Origin: DASXVU01 sp963732855
Lineage (GTDB): Archaea; Thermoplasmatota; Thermoplasmata; Methanomassiliicoccales; UBA472
Direction of reading: 5' to 3'
Length of the DNA stretch: 64,000 bases
Assembly (NCBI GenBank): GCA_963732855.1
Contig: CAVTBB010000001.1
Coordinates: 1 to 64,000, forward strand
Positions within the stretch are counted from its first letter, which is position 1; each line of letters opens with the position of its first letter. Shown here in pieces: positions 47,373 through 57,610 of this stretch. The notes under the pieces are model-generated. The model was not told the origin of the DNA, did not search any database, and was given only the letters and a program-made list of their open reading frames with translations. Both the position numbers and the translations under genes were made by a program.

Positions 47373-47768
47373 CTATTGAATCCGGATTATTCTGCCGATG
47401 AAATGAGACGTAATACCTTTGAATATAACGGTTTGAGAGAAATGGGTCTTGTTATCATCAATCGCCTCGAACTGAAAAAGATGGTCATCACCCAACATTC
47501 CTCGGATCGCAAAGCTTCGCATCATCAACTCCCGATCCTCAACGACCTTCTGTACCTCCGAGGCAAGCATGGCATACTTTTGACCGTCGACCTTGCAATT
47601 ACTTCGATAATTACATCCAACCTTCGGGTCCATAAGGTCTGCGCCAACCATGGGTACCAGTTCGGATACGGGCCAAAATCCGTCACTATACTTCACACAC
47701 CCAAAGTTGTGTCGATATCGATGCTCCCCCTGATTTCCACCACCCCGGAAACAGGTTATTGGTCCCAA
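47373..47768 (-). pseudogene. SRPBCC-fold protein remnant
   Basis: The minus strand encodes the second half of a Bet v1/polyketide-cyclase-like domain: VDGQKYAMLASEVQKVVEDR, then ELMMRSFAIRGMLGDDHLFQ and FEAIDDNKTHFSQTVIFKGI. These are the usual strands of lipid-binding SRPBCC proteins. The N-terminal half is not found in frame; another frame just upstream (about 47686-47850) carries possible fragments. The gene appears broken at its 5' side. Confidence 0.5.
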
Positions 47769-47854
47769 TTAATTCGTTGCTCGACCCCATTTTTATTTCC
47801 CCATCTTCCATTAACATCTGAATTAGATCGGAATTTAATCCATGGATCTGACAT

Positions 47855-48448
47855 TCAACCGATCCGTCCGCTCTGGGCCTTGGCAAATTGCTCCATCTGA
47901 TAATCTGAAAAACAGTAGGTTTGTGTGCTCCAGAGCAATACTGCCACAATGTTCCCTTGGTGGAACTCGATCTGCTTAGAATAGGGACCCATGGCGATCA
48001 GCACAGCCTTCTCCCCGATGTTCAGGGAACTGCCGTTCATGGCAAAGATGTCATTGTCATAGTATGAACTGGCAGCCTCGTGGGACCTGAATTTTTGGAG
48101 TTGGACATTGAAGATGATGCCGTTATTCTCCAAGATGGTAAGGGCCTCTGCATCGGAACCAGATATCGTGCCACCCCAACCATTTCCCAATGAATCGGGA
48201 GTAAGAATGACCTCGGTAGCAGGTCTTGTCACCAGCACTCTGGAGGGGTCGCTAACGGTTTCCGACGAAGCATAAAAGGCTGCGATGAGCAAGAGGGCCA
48301 CAGCCAAGATGACGAGCGGCCATCTCCATGAAATCCGGAGGGGTTTCCGCTTAGGTTCTTGATGTATACGAAACTGGTTCGCCGCGCATCTGGGACAGAT
48401 GACATGATCATCTTCCAATTGAAACCCGCAGTTCCAACAACCTCCCAT
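47855..48448 (-). CDS. Zinc-ribbon membrane protein
   Basis: This 197-residue protein begins with a zinc ribbon (CWNCGFQLEDDHVICPRC), then a basic segment and one membrane helix (WPLVILAVALLLIAAFYA). The rest is a probable extracellular domain (TPDSLGNGWGGTISGSDAEA, SYYDNDIFAMNGSSLNIGEK) that resembles sensor-like domains but has no clear family. GGGAGG lies four bases before ATG 48448. The ribbon would be cytoplasmic. Confidence 0.65.
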   Translation of the reverse strand: MGGCWNCGFQLEDDHVICPRCAANQFRIHQEPKRKPLRISWRWPLVILAVALLLIAAFYASSETVSDPSRVLVTRPATEVILTPDSLGNGWGGTISGSDAEALTILENNGIIFNVQLQKFRSHEAASSYYDNDIFAMNGSSLNIGEKAVLIAMGPYSKQIEFHQGNIVAVLLWSTQTYCFSDYQMEQFAKAQSGRIG

Positions 48449-48555
48449 TTTCCTCCCGCTCGATGATATTCCTCTACCGCCTTAATCGTTATGACTTCTG
48501 TTCAATTCGGATTGAAAAGAGTTCATAATGAAATGAAACGCAGCCCAACTGTATC

Positions 48556-49593
48556 TTACTCCAAGAACTGGCTTCGGTTGATGAATGCCCCTCCTTTCCT
48601 GGGTACCATCCAGCCGGGATACTCTGGAGGGAGTTCGCTCACAACCTCAAGTCTCCTGACCTCGTCCTCGCTTAAGCGGAGAGAGGCTGACTCAAGGTTG
48701 TCCTCGAGTTGCTCCTCGTTCTTTACCCCGATGATCACGCTAGTCACGAAATCCCTGGTGAGCAGCCAGGCGAGAGCGACCCTGGCCACTGAAACTCCAT
48801 GAAGGTCGGCGATGGCCTGCATAACATCCAATATGGCATAGGCCCGGTCAAGGTCCACCGGAGGAAAGTCAAAGACGGAACGTCTCGCCCCCGGTGGGCC
48901 CTTTTCGCCTTTGCGGAACTTGCCGCTCAACAGTCCACCCGCCAATGGGCTCCAGACCAAAAGCCCCATCTTCTGATCCTCTAACATCGGCGTGATCTCC
49001 CGCTCGATGTCCCGCCCAGCGATGGTGTAATAGGATTGGGTGCTCTCGAACCTGGCCCCATTATGGAGGCAGGCCGAGTTATTGGCCTTCAAGACCTCCC
49101 ACGCCCTCAGATTGCTGCAGCCGATATATCTTACCAAACCGTTGCGGACCAGGTCTTGGAGCGCGCCCATGGTCTCCTCTATCGGAGTGGTCGGGTCGCG
49201 GCCGTGGATCTGGTATAGATCGATGTAATCGGTCTGAAGTCGTTCCAGGCTGGCCTTGACCTGGCTAAGAATATGTTTTCGCCCCAGGCCCCCGTCGTTC
49301 GGCCCCGGTCCCATCGCGCCCAGGACCTTTGTGGCGATGACGACGCTCTCCCTCGGTACCTCAAGATCTCTGAGCGCCTTTCCTACGATGCGCTCTGATT
49401 GGCCGGCTGAGTAAACGTTCGCTGTATCGATCATGTTAACCCCGGCATCGAGCGCCTTCTTGATCAGCCCATTGGCTTGTTCCTGCTTCAGCTCCCCGAT
49501 GGCAGACCAAGCGCCGCCCCCACCGAAGGTCATCGTTCCCAGAGTTATCTCTGAGACCAGTAGCCCGGTCCGACCTAACTTCTTGTATCTCAT
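48556..49593 (-). CDS. Aldo/keto reductase
   Basis: This full-length (345 residues) TIM-barrel oxidoreductase has the start YKKLGRTGLLVSEITLGTMT, the catalytic Asp-Tyr region MIDTANVYSAGQSERIVGKA, Lys in VVIATKVLG and His in IDLYQIHGRDPTTPIEETM, plus the NADP-binding end VALAWLLTRDFVTSVIIGVK. Such enzymes reduce aldehydes and ketones with NADPH; the substrate is not predictable. AGGTGCG precedes the ATG. It is a single gene on the minus strand. Confidence 0.85.
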   Translation of the reverse strand: MRYKKLGRTGLLVSEITLGTMTFGGGGAWSAIGELKQEQANGLIKKALDAGVNMIDTANVYSAGQSERIVGKALRDLEVPRESVVIATKVLGAMGPGPNDGGLGRKHILSQVKASLERLQTDYIDLYQIHGRDPTTPIEETMGALQDLVRNGLVRYIGCSNLRAWEVLKANNSACLHNGARFESTQSYYTIAGRDIEREITPMLEDQKMGLLVWSPLAGGLLSGKFRKGEKGPPGARRSVFDFPPVDLDRAYAILDVMQAIADLHGVSVARVALAWLLTRDFVTSVIIGVKNEEQLEDNLESASLRLSEDEVRRLEVVSELPPEYPGWMVPRKGGAFINRSQFLE

Positions 49594-49724
49594 CTATATC
49601 GCACCTCAGCTGAATGGGAATATTTTGAAGCAATCGATAATTTTTTCACTTGATTTGAGTGACTGCAGGTTTCTGTAGAAATGGACCGATTCGATAACTA
49701 TAAAAAGTGTCCTCAACTTAGCAT

Positions 49725-51158
49725 TGAATTGTGTCGAAACGAAGAAAGCTGAGGACATCTCAGCTTACTCCGAACGAGAATAAATCTTTTCCCATCGACC
49801 GAGTCTGATGGTGGACGATCTGTACGAACACTGGGTTTGAGCGATGTCATCGGACCGCTCAAGACCAAGGGCATCCCGCTGGATGCCCTCGTGCGTGGTT
49901 TGCTGGCATATAAAATGGGTGACAACTTCAGCGTGCTGCAGGCCAGCGAATGGTTGAACCAGCCGGAGATGCTGGAGCAATACGAATTGAAGTCATTCAA
50001 TGAGAAGACACTTTACCGTTCCGTGGAAACCCTGGGTCACAACCGAGAGAGGATCATCGAGAAGCTCCAGGACCGCGTCCTGGAGCTGTTGGGACATCCA
50101 CCAACGGATATTCTGCTGGACTGGACCTCGATCGTGATGTACTGCGACATGTCCGACCTGGCCAGGTATGGCTATTCGCGAGACCATCAGCCGGGCGAGC
50201 GCCAGCTGACGCTCGGGGCGGTCATGCTGGCGCCGCCCTATGATGTTCCCATTGGTTTAACCGTCGAGGCCGGCAACGTCAACGACCAGGTCCACATGAT
50301 ATCGACCTATGGCCAGGTCCGTCACTTCCTTGCCCCGGGTTCCTGGTCGTATTTGACAGGGGAGCGAACGACAAGGAGAACCTGGAGACGATTCCAGTCT
50401 ACGGCAACGACTACCTGACCGCCAAGAAGCTGAACAAGAGCGACGACCAGTACTTCGAAAAGTTCTCCAAGATCAGCTGGGAATGCATGGACGCCGATTC
50501 AGGCATCTATGCCGTGAAGAAGACTTCCCCAGCCGGGTCAACGATTACTCTTCTCCGAGGAGCTGAGGCTGGACCATCTGAGGTCCTGCCCAGGCAGGCG
50601 TAACGCCGGCTGGCGGAGGCCAAGGCGATCCAGGATAGCCTGGATCGTGGCCGAAGGCTGCCGAAGCGTTTCTGCATTAACAATCCGCTGGTCGACGTCA
50701 AGTATCACTACCAAACCAAGGTGACCGACCTGCCGGAGGCGGAGGCGCTCCGCCTCCTCCTCAAAGAGGTCGTCACCGGCAGGGAAGGGTTTTTCCGCCT
50801 CACCTCCAACCGGGATATGCCAGCATCGGAGGCGCTGAGGATCTAACCGGGCCAAGGAGGCGATCGAAAGCTCATCCATGCGTTGAAGAGCGAGATGGAG
50901 GTCAAATTGGTCCGTATCTGATCGGAAGACGCCGTGCATGGCGTCCTTTATATCGGCTTCATAGCGCAAGTGATGACCAGTTTGACACGTCATTTCGTTA
51001 AGCCAGTCAAACGGATGTCAACGAAATTCATCATCGCCGCTCTGAAAAATTTGACACTTACACTGGTTTCGGCGGGAAACGGAGTGAAAAGGAAGTTCTA
51101 CTCGAACTTCAACGGGATAGACAAGGCCAGTGTGGCTGAATACATCGTTCCGAGTTAG
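49725..51158 (+). pseudogene. IS1634-like (IS4-superfamily) transposase, multiply broken
   Basis: The first intact piece (49837-50418) includes VIGPLKTKGIPLDALVRGLL, DILLDWTSIVMYCDMSDLAR with the first catalytic Asp, and YGYSRDHQPGERQLTLGAVM, typical of the IS1634 group. Near 50338 the frame changes (LVVFDRGANDKENLETIPVY), and further stops and shifts follow. A last piece (50934-51158) ends NFNGIDKASVAEYIVPS. Terminal inverted repeats were not found, so the limits of the element are uncertain. Confidence 0.7.
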
Positions 51159-51159
51159 G

Positions 51160-51184
51160 AAATCGCCCCAAATCGGGCGATTTT
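51160..51184 (+). terminator. Hairpin with T-run after the transposase remnant
   Basis: AAATCGCC pairs with GGCGATTT around an 8-base loop and is followed by TTTT. It begins two bases after the transposase stop. It may be the terminator of that gene or part of the element's end. Confidence 0.5.
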
Positions 51185-51278
51185 GAGCAAATAACGAACC
51201 TCAAAAATCTGCTGTAATTTCGAAATAGTGGAAATGCTCAAGATATATGAAATTACCTACACTCCGAATAGTCGATGA

Positions 51279-51536
51279 ATGGCCGATCTTCAGGTCAATG
51301 TGCTTGACGACCACTGCACCGGCTGCGGTGCCTGCATCAAGGAGAACATCTGTTTCGTTCGCGCCATCTCTATAGCTGACAGCAAGGCAAGCATCGATGG
51401 ATCTAGGTGCAAAGGGTGTGGCCGCTGCGCCGAGTTCTGCCCTCACCAGGCGATCGAAGTTACGCTTAAAGACCCGGATTACTTCGATAAGGCGGTACGA
51501 AAAATCGACCCATTGGTGGACATCACGGCAGAATAA
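51279..51536 (+). CDS. Two-[4Fe-4S] ferredoxin, 85 aa
   Basis: This small acidic ferredoxin has two cluster motifs: CTGCGACIKENIC, in which the last Cys is displaced by an extra short loop, and CKGCGRCAEFCPHQAI, a regular one. The first motif's spacing is unusual for the 2x[4Fe-4S] family and may alter its potential. It is a general electron carrier, a possible partner for the Nfn-hydrogenase complex encoded 8 kb upstream. ATG 51279 immediately precedes the conserved start. Confidence 0.75.
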   Translation: MADLQVNVLDDHCTGCGACIKENICFVRAISIADSKASIDGSRCKGCGRCAEFCPHQAIEVTLKDPDYFDKAVRKIDPLVDITAE

Positions 51537-51962
51537 TCGACGAAGGTCAAGCCTATCCCCGTCTGTTGGCACATCCTCAGCATCGAAATCTGTTCCGGGA
51601 ATGAAAAATACCAATTATTGTTTCTTGATCTGTAATTATTGACTGGGTTTACGACCATTGGAGAACTGATTAAAATATCTCCCATTCTAGGCTCGTAGGG
51701 CCTTAGTCAGTATGAAAAAAGAAGAGGGCACCGATCCGTGGATAAGGCCGAGGGATGCGCCGTTGGCTCAGTGTCGCCATCTTGCATAGAGGGTGCACTT
51801 AGACTGGAGTGGGGCTAGATCATAGACCTCTGTCTATACATCCATTCTTGATGGATGCTTATGATTGGACCCCACCGTTAGTCTTGACGCCACTGGCGAT
51901 CGAACGCCCCCTCCAAATAGGAAGAGGCGTCCGACCGACGCAGGTCTCGTTTGCCCCCAAGT
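51537..51962. other. Intergenic between ferredoxin and ftsZ
   Basis: No supported gene; short frames on both strands lack coding features. The two genes converge here. No clear terminator was recognised. Confidence 0.4.
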
Positions 51963-53198
51963 TCAGCGCACTGAGTCGATATCGTCGTCATTGCGCTGTC
52001 TTGTTTGCTGGTATTGGGACTGGGGTGCCGGATTGCGCGCGTATTGGGGCGCTCCCTTTTGGGCTGGCTGTGAGTTCATGTTGCGACCGTCGAGCATGTA
52101 CTGGCTCTTGGCACCGGTGATGATCAGCAGGATCTTGATCGTTCCTGTCAGTTCCGGATCGATCGAACATCCCCATATGATCCGGGCCCTCTCGCTGACC
52201 GCCTTGTTAACGAGCTCGGCTGCCCTCTGAGCTTCGCCGACAGTCATATCAGGTCCGCCGACAACGCGGATCAAAGCGCCCTTGGCTCCCTTCAGATCCA
52301 CCTCACCGAGCATCGGGGAGGTGAGCGCCTCATGGACCGCCGCCCCGACGCGGTCATCAGATTCCGTACCAGCCTCGCCGATACCGACGAATGCCACCCC
52401 GCCCTCGTTCATTACGGTCTGGATATCTGCATAGTCCAGGTTGACCAGGCCGGGTTTGGTGATGATCTCGGTCAGACCCTTGATGGTCTGCATCAGGACC
52501 TCGTCCGCTACCTTGAACGCCGCTTCTACGGGAAGCTTCGGGACCATTTCCAGGAGCTTGTCGTTCGGGACCACGATGGTCGTGTCGCAGACCTGCCTCA
52601 GCTTGTTCAGACCGGAGAGTGCGTTCTCCATACGCATCGTGCCTTCCGCCTTAAACGGCAGGGTGACGATCCCAAGAGTAAGAGCGCGGATCTGCTCTTT
52701 GGCGATGCCGGCAACATAGTGGGCGGAGCCGGTTCCGGTCCCGCCTCCCATGCCTGCGGTGACGAATACGATGTTGGCTCCGTTGAGGAAATCCCTGATC
52801 TCGCCGTCGTTCTCACGGGCGGATTCCTCTCCGACCTCTGGCCTGGCACCAGCGCCCAGTCCCCTGGTGCGAGATTTGCCGATCAGGATCTTCTTCGGGG
52901 CGCGGATGGTCAAAAGATGCTTGGCGTCGGTGTTGATGGCGCAGAGCTGTCCACCAGCTATACCGGCGTCAACACAACGGTTGATGGTGTTGCTGCCGCC
53001 ACCGCCGCATCCGATGATCTTGATGCAGACATCCAACGATGCCGCAATCCTAAGCAGTTCCTCGTCTGAGGAGCTCATGACTTGCGCAGGCGGCTGGTAG
53101 GCCGGCTGGGTTGGTACCTGTTGGTTTTCCGTGCTTGCAGTGGCTGGTTGCTTGACTCCAGCGTTAGCTAACGCTTCTTTTACAAAAGAACTTGGCAT
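51963..53198 (-). CDS. ftsZ: Cell-division GTPase FtsZ
   Basis: A 411-residue tubulin homologue that polymerises into the division ring. Nucleotide motifs are IKIIGCGGGGSNTINRCVDA (about 59-78) and the tubulin signature GMGGGTGTGSAHYVAGIAKE (about 149-168); the synergy-loop part IVTLPFKAEGTMRMENALSG follows. The first 45 residues (Gln/Pro/Ala-rich) and the last 45 (Gln/Asn-rich, ending DDDIDSVR) are disordered tails, the latter a possible anchor-binding peptide. GAGGG lies before the ATG. It is not clustered with other division genes here. Confidence 0.95.
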   Translation of the reverse strand: MPSSFVKEALANAGVKQPATASTENQQVPTQPAYQPPAQVMSSSDEELLRIAASLDVCIKIIGCGGGGSNTINRCVDAGIAGGQLCAINTDAKHLLTIRAPKKILIGKSRTRGLGAGARPEVGEESARENDGEIRDFLNGANIVFVTAGMGGGTGTGSAHYVAGIAKEQIRALTLGIVTLPFKAEGTMRMENALSGLNKLRQVCDTTIVVPNDKLLEMVPKLPVEAAFKVADEVLMQTIKGLTEIITKPGLVNLDYADIQTVMNEGGVAFVGIGEAGTESDDRVGAAVHEALTSPMLGEVDLKGAKGALIRVVGGPDMTVGEAQRAAELVNKAVSERARIIWGCSIDPELTGTIKILLIITGAKSQYMLDGRNMNSQPAQKGAPQYARNPAPQSQYQQTRQRNDDDIDSVR

Positions 53199-53482
53199 AG
53201 TGCATCCCTCTACTCCCGTAATAGCATTCCAGTATAAATATTGCTAATCTAAGAAAAATAAACTGGCGTGATGGGGAATTGCGAATCTTGGATTCTGGCT
53301 GCCTATCGATCAGAACCGATCGGTATGTTCCTGGAATTGTATTCAATGTTCGAAACCTATCCCGTGATTCCCACATAAGATGACTTGATCATCGATATCC
53401 TCGATACGGAACCAGATCTTGTTCTTCCATCGATGTCCAAGAGGTCTGTCCTAAGGCTGTAGAATAACTTGGCAGATCCTCT
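53199..53482. other. Intergenic upstream of ftsZ
   Basis: This contains the ftsZ promoter region. An AT-rich stretch near 53235-53265 is a candidate for the TATA box. Nothing else recognised. Confidence 0.35.
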
Positions 53483-55606
53483 TTAACTTGAATATTGTAA
53501 TTTAATCGCTATGGAGGACGAAGGTATCTGGTCTTTCTTTGGGATGGTGAAGAAGAATGTCGCCCCTTTGCCTTCTTCTGATTCGACCCATATGCGCCCA
53601 CCAAGCCTTTCGACGATTCTCTTTGATATGGCCAAGCCTATCCCCGTTCCGTCATACTCCTCTTGTGTATGAAGACGTTGGAATATCTGGAAGATTCGCT
53701 CTTGGTGTTTAGGGTCGATACCTATGCCATTGTCTTGAATAGAAAAGATCCATTCATTGCCTTCTGCATAAGCCCTCAGACAGATCTGCGGTGCGACATT
53801 CACCCTGTACTTAATCGCATTACCAACCAGGTTATTGAGCAGGAGCACCATTTGCTGTTGGTCTGCCATAACAGTTGGAAGTTCCTCGGTGGTGACCGAA
53901 GCTCCGCTCTCCTTTATGCCCACCCTAAGGTCATTCAACGTTATGGCGAGCACCTCATTCATGTTCACTGAGGTGAAGGGCTTACTGTTCGTCGCCACCT
54001 GCGCATATGCTAGCAGGTCGTCAATCATGACCCGCATCCTTTGAGCGCCATCGGTAGCGAAGTGCATATACTCCTTCGATGTGGCATCCAGTTTCCCCAT
54101 GTTGATCTTCTCTAGCAACTGAAGATAGCTGGTGATCATCCTCAATGGTTCTTTGAGATCGTGGGAGGCGACGTAGGCGAACTGCTGCAGGTCGGTATTC
54201 GACCTCTTCAGCTCTTCCTGCAATTGCTTCTGGACGGTGACATCGATGCTGGTGACTATCGTGTGCTCTTTGCCGATCAGTAGGAAGGTGGTCAGGTAGA
54301 AACGGTCGTCGATATCCGAGCGCATCACCTCGGAAATCGGTGTTCCTGAAATCATTAATTCCCGCGTCTTCGCCAGTGCCATTTCAGCCATCTTAGGACT
54401 AAAGACCTCGCTGACCTTTTTCCCCCTCATCGACTCAATCGAGACGTCTCCAATCTCTCTGAGAGCGGATGGGTTCATATCAATCACTTCTGCATCGATA
54501 ACACTACCACATCCATCGAAGATCAACCGGTTCAGGCTGACAGCTTCTCTCAGATTCTCAAACAGCCCCCGGTACTTCGCCTCACTGATGCTTATGGCTT
54601 CATAGAGTCGGGCATTTGACAGCGCAAGTGAGATCGATGACGCGAGCTTCCTGGTAAAGTCGATCTCCGCCTGGGAAAAATCCATCTTCTCATCGAAATA
54701 TGAAAAACCCAATATCCCAATGACCTCACCGCCCACTATTAGGGGCGCAGAAATTGCCGATTTCAGCACATATATCTGGGCCGACCGATTATAAGTCCTT
54801 GAATCGCCTTGAGCGTCCCGAACTGAGATGATGTCCCTCGTCTCCGCGGTAAGGTTGAACATTTTCACGAGCCTGTCACCAACAGGAAGATGATTGATCG
54901 TTGGAGGCACGTTGTGTTGATATTTGATGACCCAACCGTCGCCTTTCTTCATAAAAATAGTCGTGCCTGCCCCATTCATGGCCCGGGAAGCGCTAATCAC
55001 AACATGATCCATGATCTCTTCGAAATTGAATGAAGAACTGATCCGCGAATTTATATTGTTCAACCCTTCAGCGAATCTCTCCGTTTTTTCGTGCTCCGTG
55101 ATATCGGTCAATATTGATCTGAACCCGACACCGAACACACCGCTTACAAGGTTACTTTCCAATTGGACGTGGATCTCCTTCCCGTCATCTCTTCGGAACA
55201 TGATCTGATGGATTTGACTTTCATGACCATTTGCCAGTCTCCTAAAATGAAGATAGAATGATTCTTGTGATTTTGGTGAAACGAATGATGACAAACCTTT
55301 ATTGATAATGGCACCACGATCGATTCCTAGTAGGTTCGATGCCACCAAATTGGATTCCTTGATTATCAGTTCCTTCGTGAGAGTGATATATCCCACCGGT
55401 GCCAGATCGTAAAGCTCGAAGTATTTTGCTCTGGAATCTTCTAATTCACCCTGGATTCTCTTGAGTTCCTCATTCTGGATCAAGAGTTCTTCCTGATGGA
55501 TGCCTAGCTCTTCGACCAGTTTAAGAGCATCCGCTTCTGATGTGGAAACCACCAAACGTTTTTCTTCCAAGCGTTCTTTTGCAAGTTTCCTGAGATCTTC
55601 CTTCAT
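53483..55606 (-). CDS. PAS-GAF-PAS histidine kinase
   Basis: A soluble sensor kinase of 707 residues. After an N-terminal coiled coil comes a PAS domain (ELYDLAPVGYITLTKELIIK), a GAF domain (about 185-340, with ISAPLIVGGEVIGILGFSYF), a second PAS domain (KYRGLFENLREAVSLNRLIF), then the dimerisation/His helix LQQFAYVASHDLKEPLRMIT and the ATPase domain (LLNNLVGNAIKYRV, IFSIQDNGIGIDPKHQERIF, DGTGIGLAISKRIVERLGGR). No membrane helices, so it senses an internal signal. It could feed the orphan receivers at 32.1 and 46.4 kb. ATG 55606 is chosen over 55669 because the upstream residues are not helical or conserved. Confidence 0.85.
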   Translation of the reverse strand: MKEDLRKLAKERLEEKRLVVSTSEADALKLVEELGIHQEELLIQNEELKRIQGELEDSRAKYFELYDLAPVGYITLTKELIIKESNLVASNLLGIDRGAIINKGLSSFVSPKSQESFYLHFRRLANGHESQIHQIMFRRDDGKEIHVQLESNLVSGVFGVGFRSILTDITEHEKTERFAEGLNNINSRISSSFNFEEIMDHVVISASRAMNGAGTTIFMKKGDGWVIKYQHNVPPTINHLPVGDRLVKMFNLTAETRDIISVRDAQGDSRTYNRSAQIYVLKSAISAPLIVGGEVIGILGFSYFDEKMDFSQAEIDFTRKLASSISLALSNARLYEAISISEAKYRGLFENLREAVSLNRLIFDGCGSVIDAEVIDMNPSALREIGDVSIESMRGKKVSEVFSPKMAEMALAKTRELMISGTPISEVMRSDIDDRFYLTTFLLIGKEHTIVTSIDVTVQKQLQEELKRSNTDLQQFAYVASHDLKEPLRMITSYLQLLEKINMGKLDATSKEYMHFATDGAQRMRVMIDDLLAYAQVATNSKPFTSVNMNEVLAITLNDLRVGIKESGASVTTEELPTVMADQQQMVLLLNNLVGNAIKYRVNVAPQICLRAYAEGNEWIFSIQDNGIGIDPKHQERIFQIFQRLHTQEEYDGTGIGLAISKRIVERLGGRIWVESEEGKGATFFFTIPKKDQIPSSSIAIKLQYSS

Positions 55607-56385
55607 AGTTTTCTTTCCATCTTGCGACCCTATACCAATCTTATCAGCCCTGATAAAACATCGCATCATTTTTTTTAGGATCTAACATTTATTTTTTTAG
55701 GACCTTTCATTATAAATATGTAAACTCATCGAACGATTTCCTGAAATTAGCTCAGACATATGAGAGACCCGAAACGGCTGGATAAGTTCTTCGTCAAACA
55801 TAAGAATTCGTTCAGGCCAACAGGACTGTCAATTTTCCATCCATTCGGTTCAGCAAGATGAAGAACATGATGCGATTTTTGATAATCTGCCAAGAGGCCA
55901 CATATACCTAGGATCAGATTTTAGACCAATGAAGGAGGTGAGGACAGGGAAGCATCACCGAGACCAATGAAAAAAGTGACCCATAGCATGGAACAGGGAG
56001 CGGATGCTGCCCGTTCGTGCGCCAGTTGCCTCTTTTTCAGGAGCTGTCCAGCCGCAAGAAAGGAACTGTGCAAGGTCACTCCGGACCGGAAACGCGGCCA
56101 GTACGTGGAATGGAGGCCTCGAAGATGAGACCTCCTTATTCTTTCTGTCAAAAGAGTGCGGTCAGGCCACCAAAAGGCATCGAAGACCACTCGATGATGT
56201 TTCTTCATGTGTGCCGCACAGAATCTTCGAGGTCCAGCCCCAGATTGATGGTCCAACTATGAACACTGAACCCAACATGACATATTACTGTCCAGACTCT
56301 GGCTGAATACCTATTCAAATGACCTTATATTAGAAAGAATAAAGTGCCAGAAGGTCCAATAATACGTTCGCGAAGGTGAAAAGGC
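55607..56385. other. Intergenic, no confident gene
   Basis: About 780 bases without a supported gene. T-runs near 55668-55700, in two similar short blocks each followed by TAGGA, lie upstream of the kinase gene. A minus-strand frame (55921-56256) lacks any recognisable motif and its composition is not convincing. Confidence 0.4.
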
Positions 56386-56646
56386 ATGGCAGAGGATGAG
56401 ATAATCGAGAGCGAGGCCGACAAGAAGAATGACGAATGGTTCAAAGAGAACCATCTAGACCTTATCATGAACCATCCAAGGGAGTGGATCGCGGTCATGG
56501 ACCGGCGGATCATTGCCACAAGCTCGAACGAAGTCGAAGTAGAGACAAAGGCAAAGGAGATTGCCGGAGACAGGGAGTTCTCGAAGTATTTTGTCGCCCC
56601 AACCGCCACCGTTACCGACACAAACTACTCAGACCGGTCCAGTTAG
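56386..56646 (+). CDS. DUF5678 family protein, 86 aa
   Basis: The small acidic protein contains WFKENHLDLIMNHPREWIAV, then MDRRIIATSSNEVEVETKAK, the pattern of DUF5678, a domain of unknown function common in archaea, in which a short beta-hairpin follows a helix starting with Trp and preceding Pro. The first 15 residues are acidic and disordered. GGTGAAAAGGC lies before the ATG. Function unknown. Confidence 0.6.
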   Translation: MAEDEIIESEADKKNDEWFKENHLDLIMNHPREWIAVMDRRIIATSSNEVEVETKAKEIAGDREFSKYFVAPTATVTDTNYSDRSS

Positions 56647-56727
56647 AAAACATAATCCTACATTTTTCTTACAAACACTTTCTGATAGGTAGTAATAGGA
56701 TTGAAAAAAGGTTTGAGGGCGGCAGCC

Positions 56728-57393
56728 CTAATTCTTTATCGGGAACAATGGAAGGACGTTCCTACCGAGTGTCTCAAACAGGACGTGGGATGCCGCCATG
56801 TATACTGCACCGGCACCTGCTAGAATTCCCACGTAACCCGCCAGGACCTTGATGTCACCATTTCCGAATGCGTCCCCGGCCGCAAGCATGAAGAGCACCG
56901 CCGCAAGTGCGGCGAAGGTGAACTGCATCATCCGGTTGGTACGGAGTGTTCCAATGGTGAGATAGACCACATACACCCCCCACAGGAAGAACAGCCATGC
57001 CATGGCCTGAGCACCTTCCGCACTGGCAAGCCCGAGCTTAGGAGCCAATAGTGTCGTGATCACCACGATCCAGAAGAACCCGAAACTACAGAAGACCGTC
57101 ATTCCGAAGGTGTTGCCCTTCTTGTATTCCATCATACCGGCGATGATCTGGGCGGCCCCGCCGAAGAATAGACCCATGGTCAATATCGCCGCGCCCAAGG
57201 CAAAATATCCAGCATTGCTCAGGCTCAATAGTATGGTAGTCAATCCGAAACCCATCAGCCCCAAGGGGGCTGGATTAGCAGTGGTGTCATTGGTCAAGAC
57301 CGCTTCAACTCGCTTTGCCGGGGTTATGCAGCCATTACATTTGAATACTACCATGGCAGGACCGGAATACGGATGGTTTCCGTTCAGGTGCAT
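56728..57393 (-). CDS. Acetate/succinate uptake transporter (GPR1/FUN34/YaaH, SatP-like)
   Basis: The product has six membrane helices and the family signature NPAPLGLMGFGLTTILLSLS at the start of helix one, followed by MGLFFGGAAQIIAGMMEYKK and NTFGMTVFCSFGFFWIVVIT. These are hexameric anion channels or proton-coupled carriers for acetate and succinate. The N-terminal 40 residues (with CNGC) are variable, and starts at 57393 or 57354 are both possible. It is a single gene, divergent from the hydantoinase-family gene. Confidence 0.8.
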   Translation of the reverse strand: MHLNGNHPYSGPAMVVFKCNGCITPAKRVEAVLTNDTTANPAPLGLMGFGLTTILLSLSNAGYFALGAAILTMGLFFGGAAQIIAGMMEYKKGNTFGMTVFCSFGFFWIVVITTLLAPKLGLASAEGAQAMAWLFFLWGVYVVYLTIGTLRTNRMMQFTFAALAAVLFMLAAGDAFGNGDIKVLAGYVGILAGAGAVYMAASHVLFETLGRNVLPLFPIKN

Positions 57394-57610
57394 GTGTTTC
57401 CAAATGCCATGAAATCGGAAATCAAAATGTCCTTTTTATGCTCGATACATAAACCAAGATACATGGAAATTGTCATTTTGACCAAACCACATTATGAAAC
57501 GGAATCATCAATCCAAGGACATCCGGGAATTTTCGAGAAATTCTGCGTACGACTTTTGGAAAGTATATTGAATCCCGACGTATAGTAAAGACCTTAACAG
57601 GGGCTAGACA

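Noticed and set aside
53347..53364. TGTTCGAAACCTATCCCG upstream of ftsZ as another operator site
   Set aside because: Only the first half-site matches; the TGGACCA half is missing.
55921..56256. 111-codon minus-strand frame
   Set aside because: No homology-like motif, and overlapping plus-strand frames are equally plausible; it is probably non-coding.
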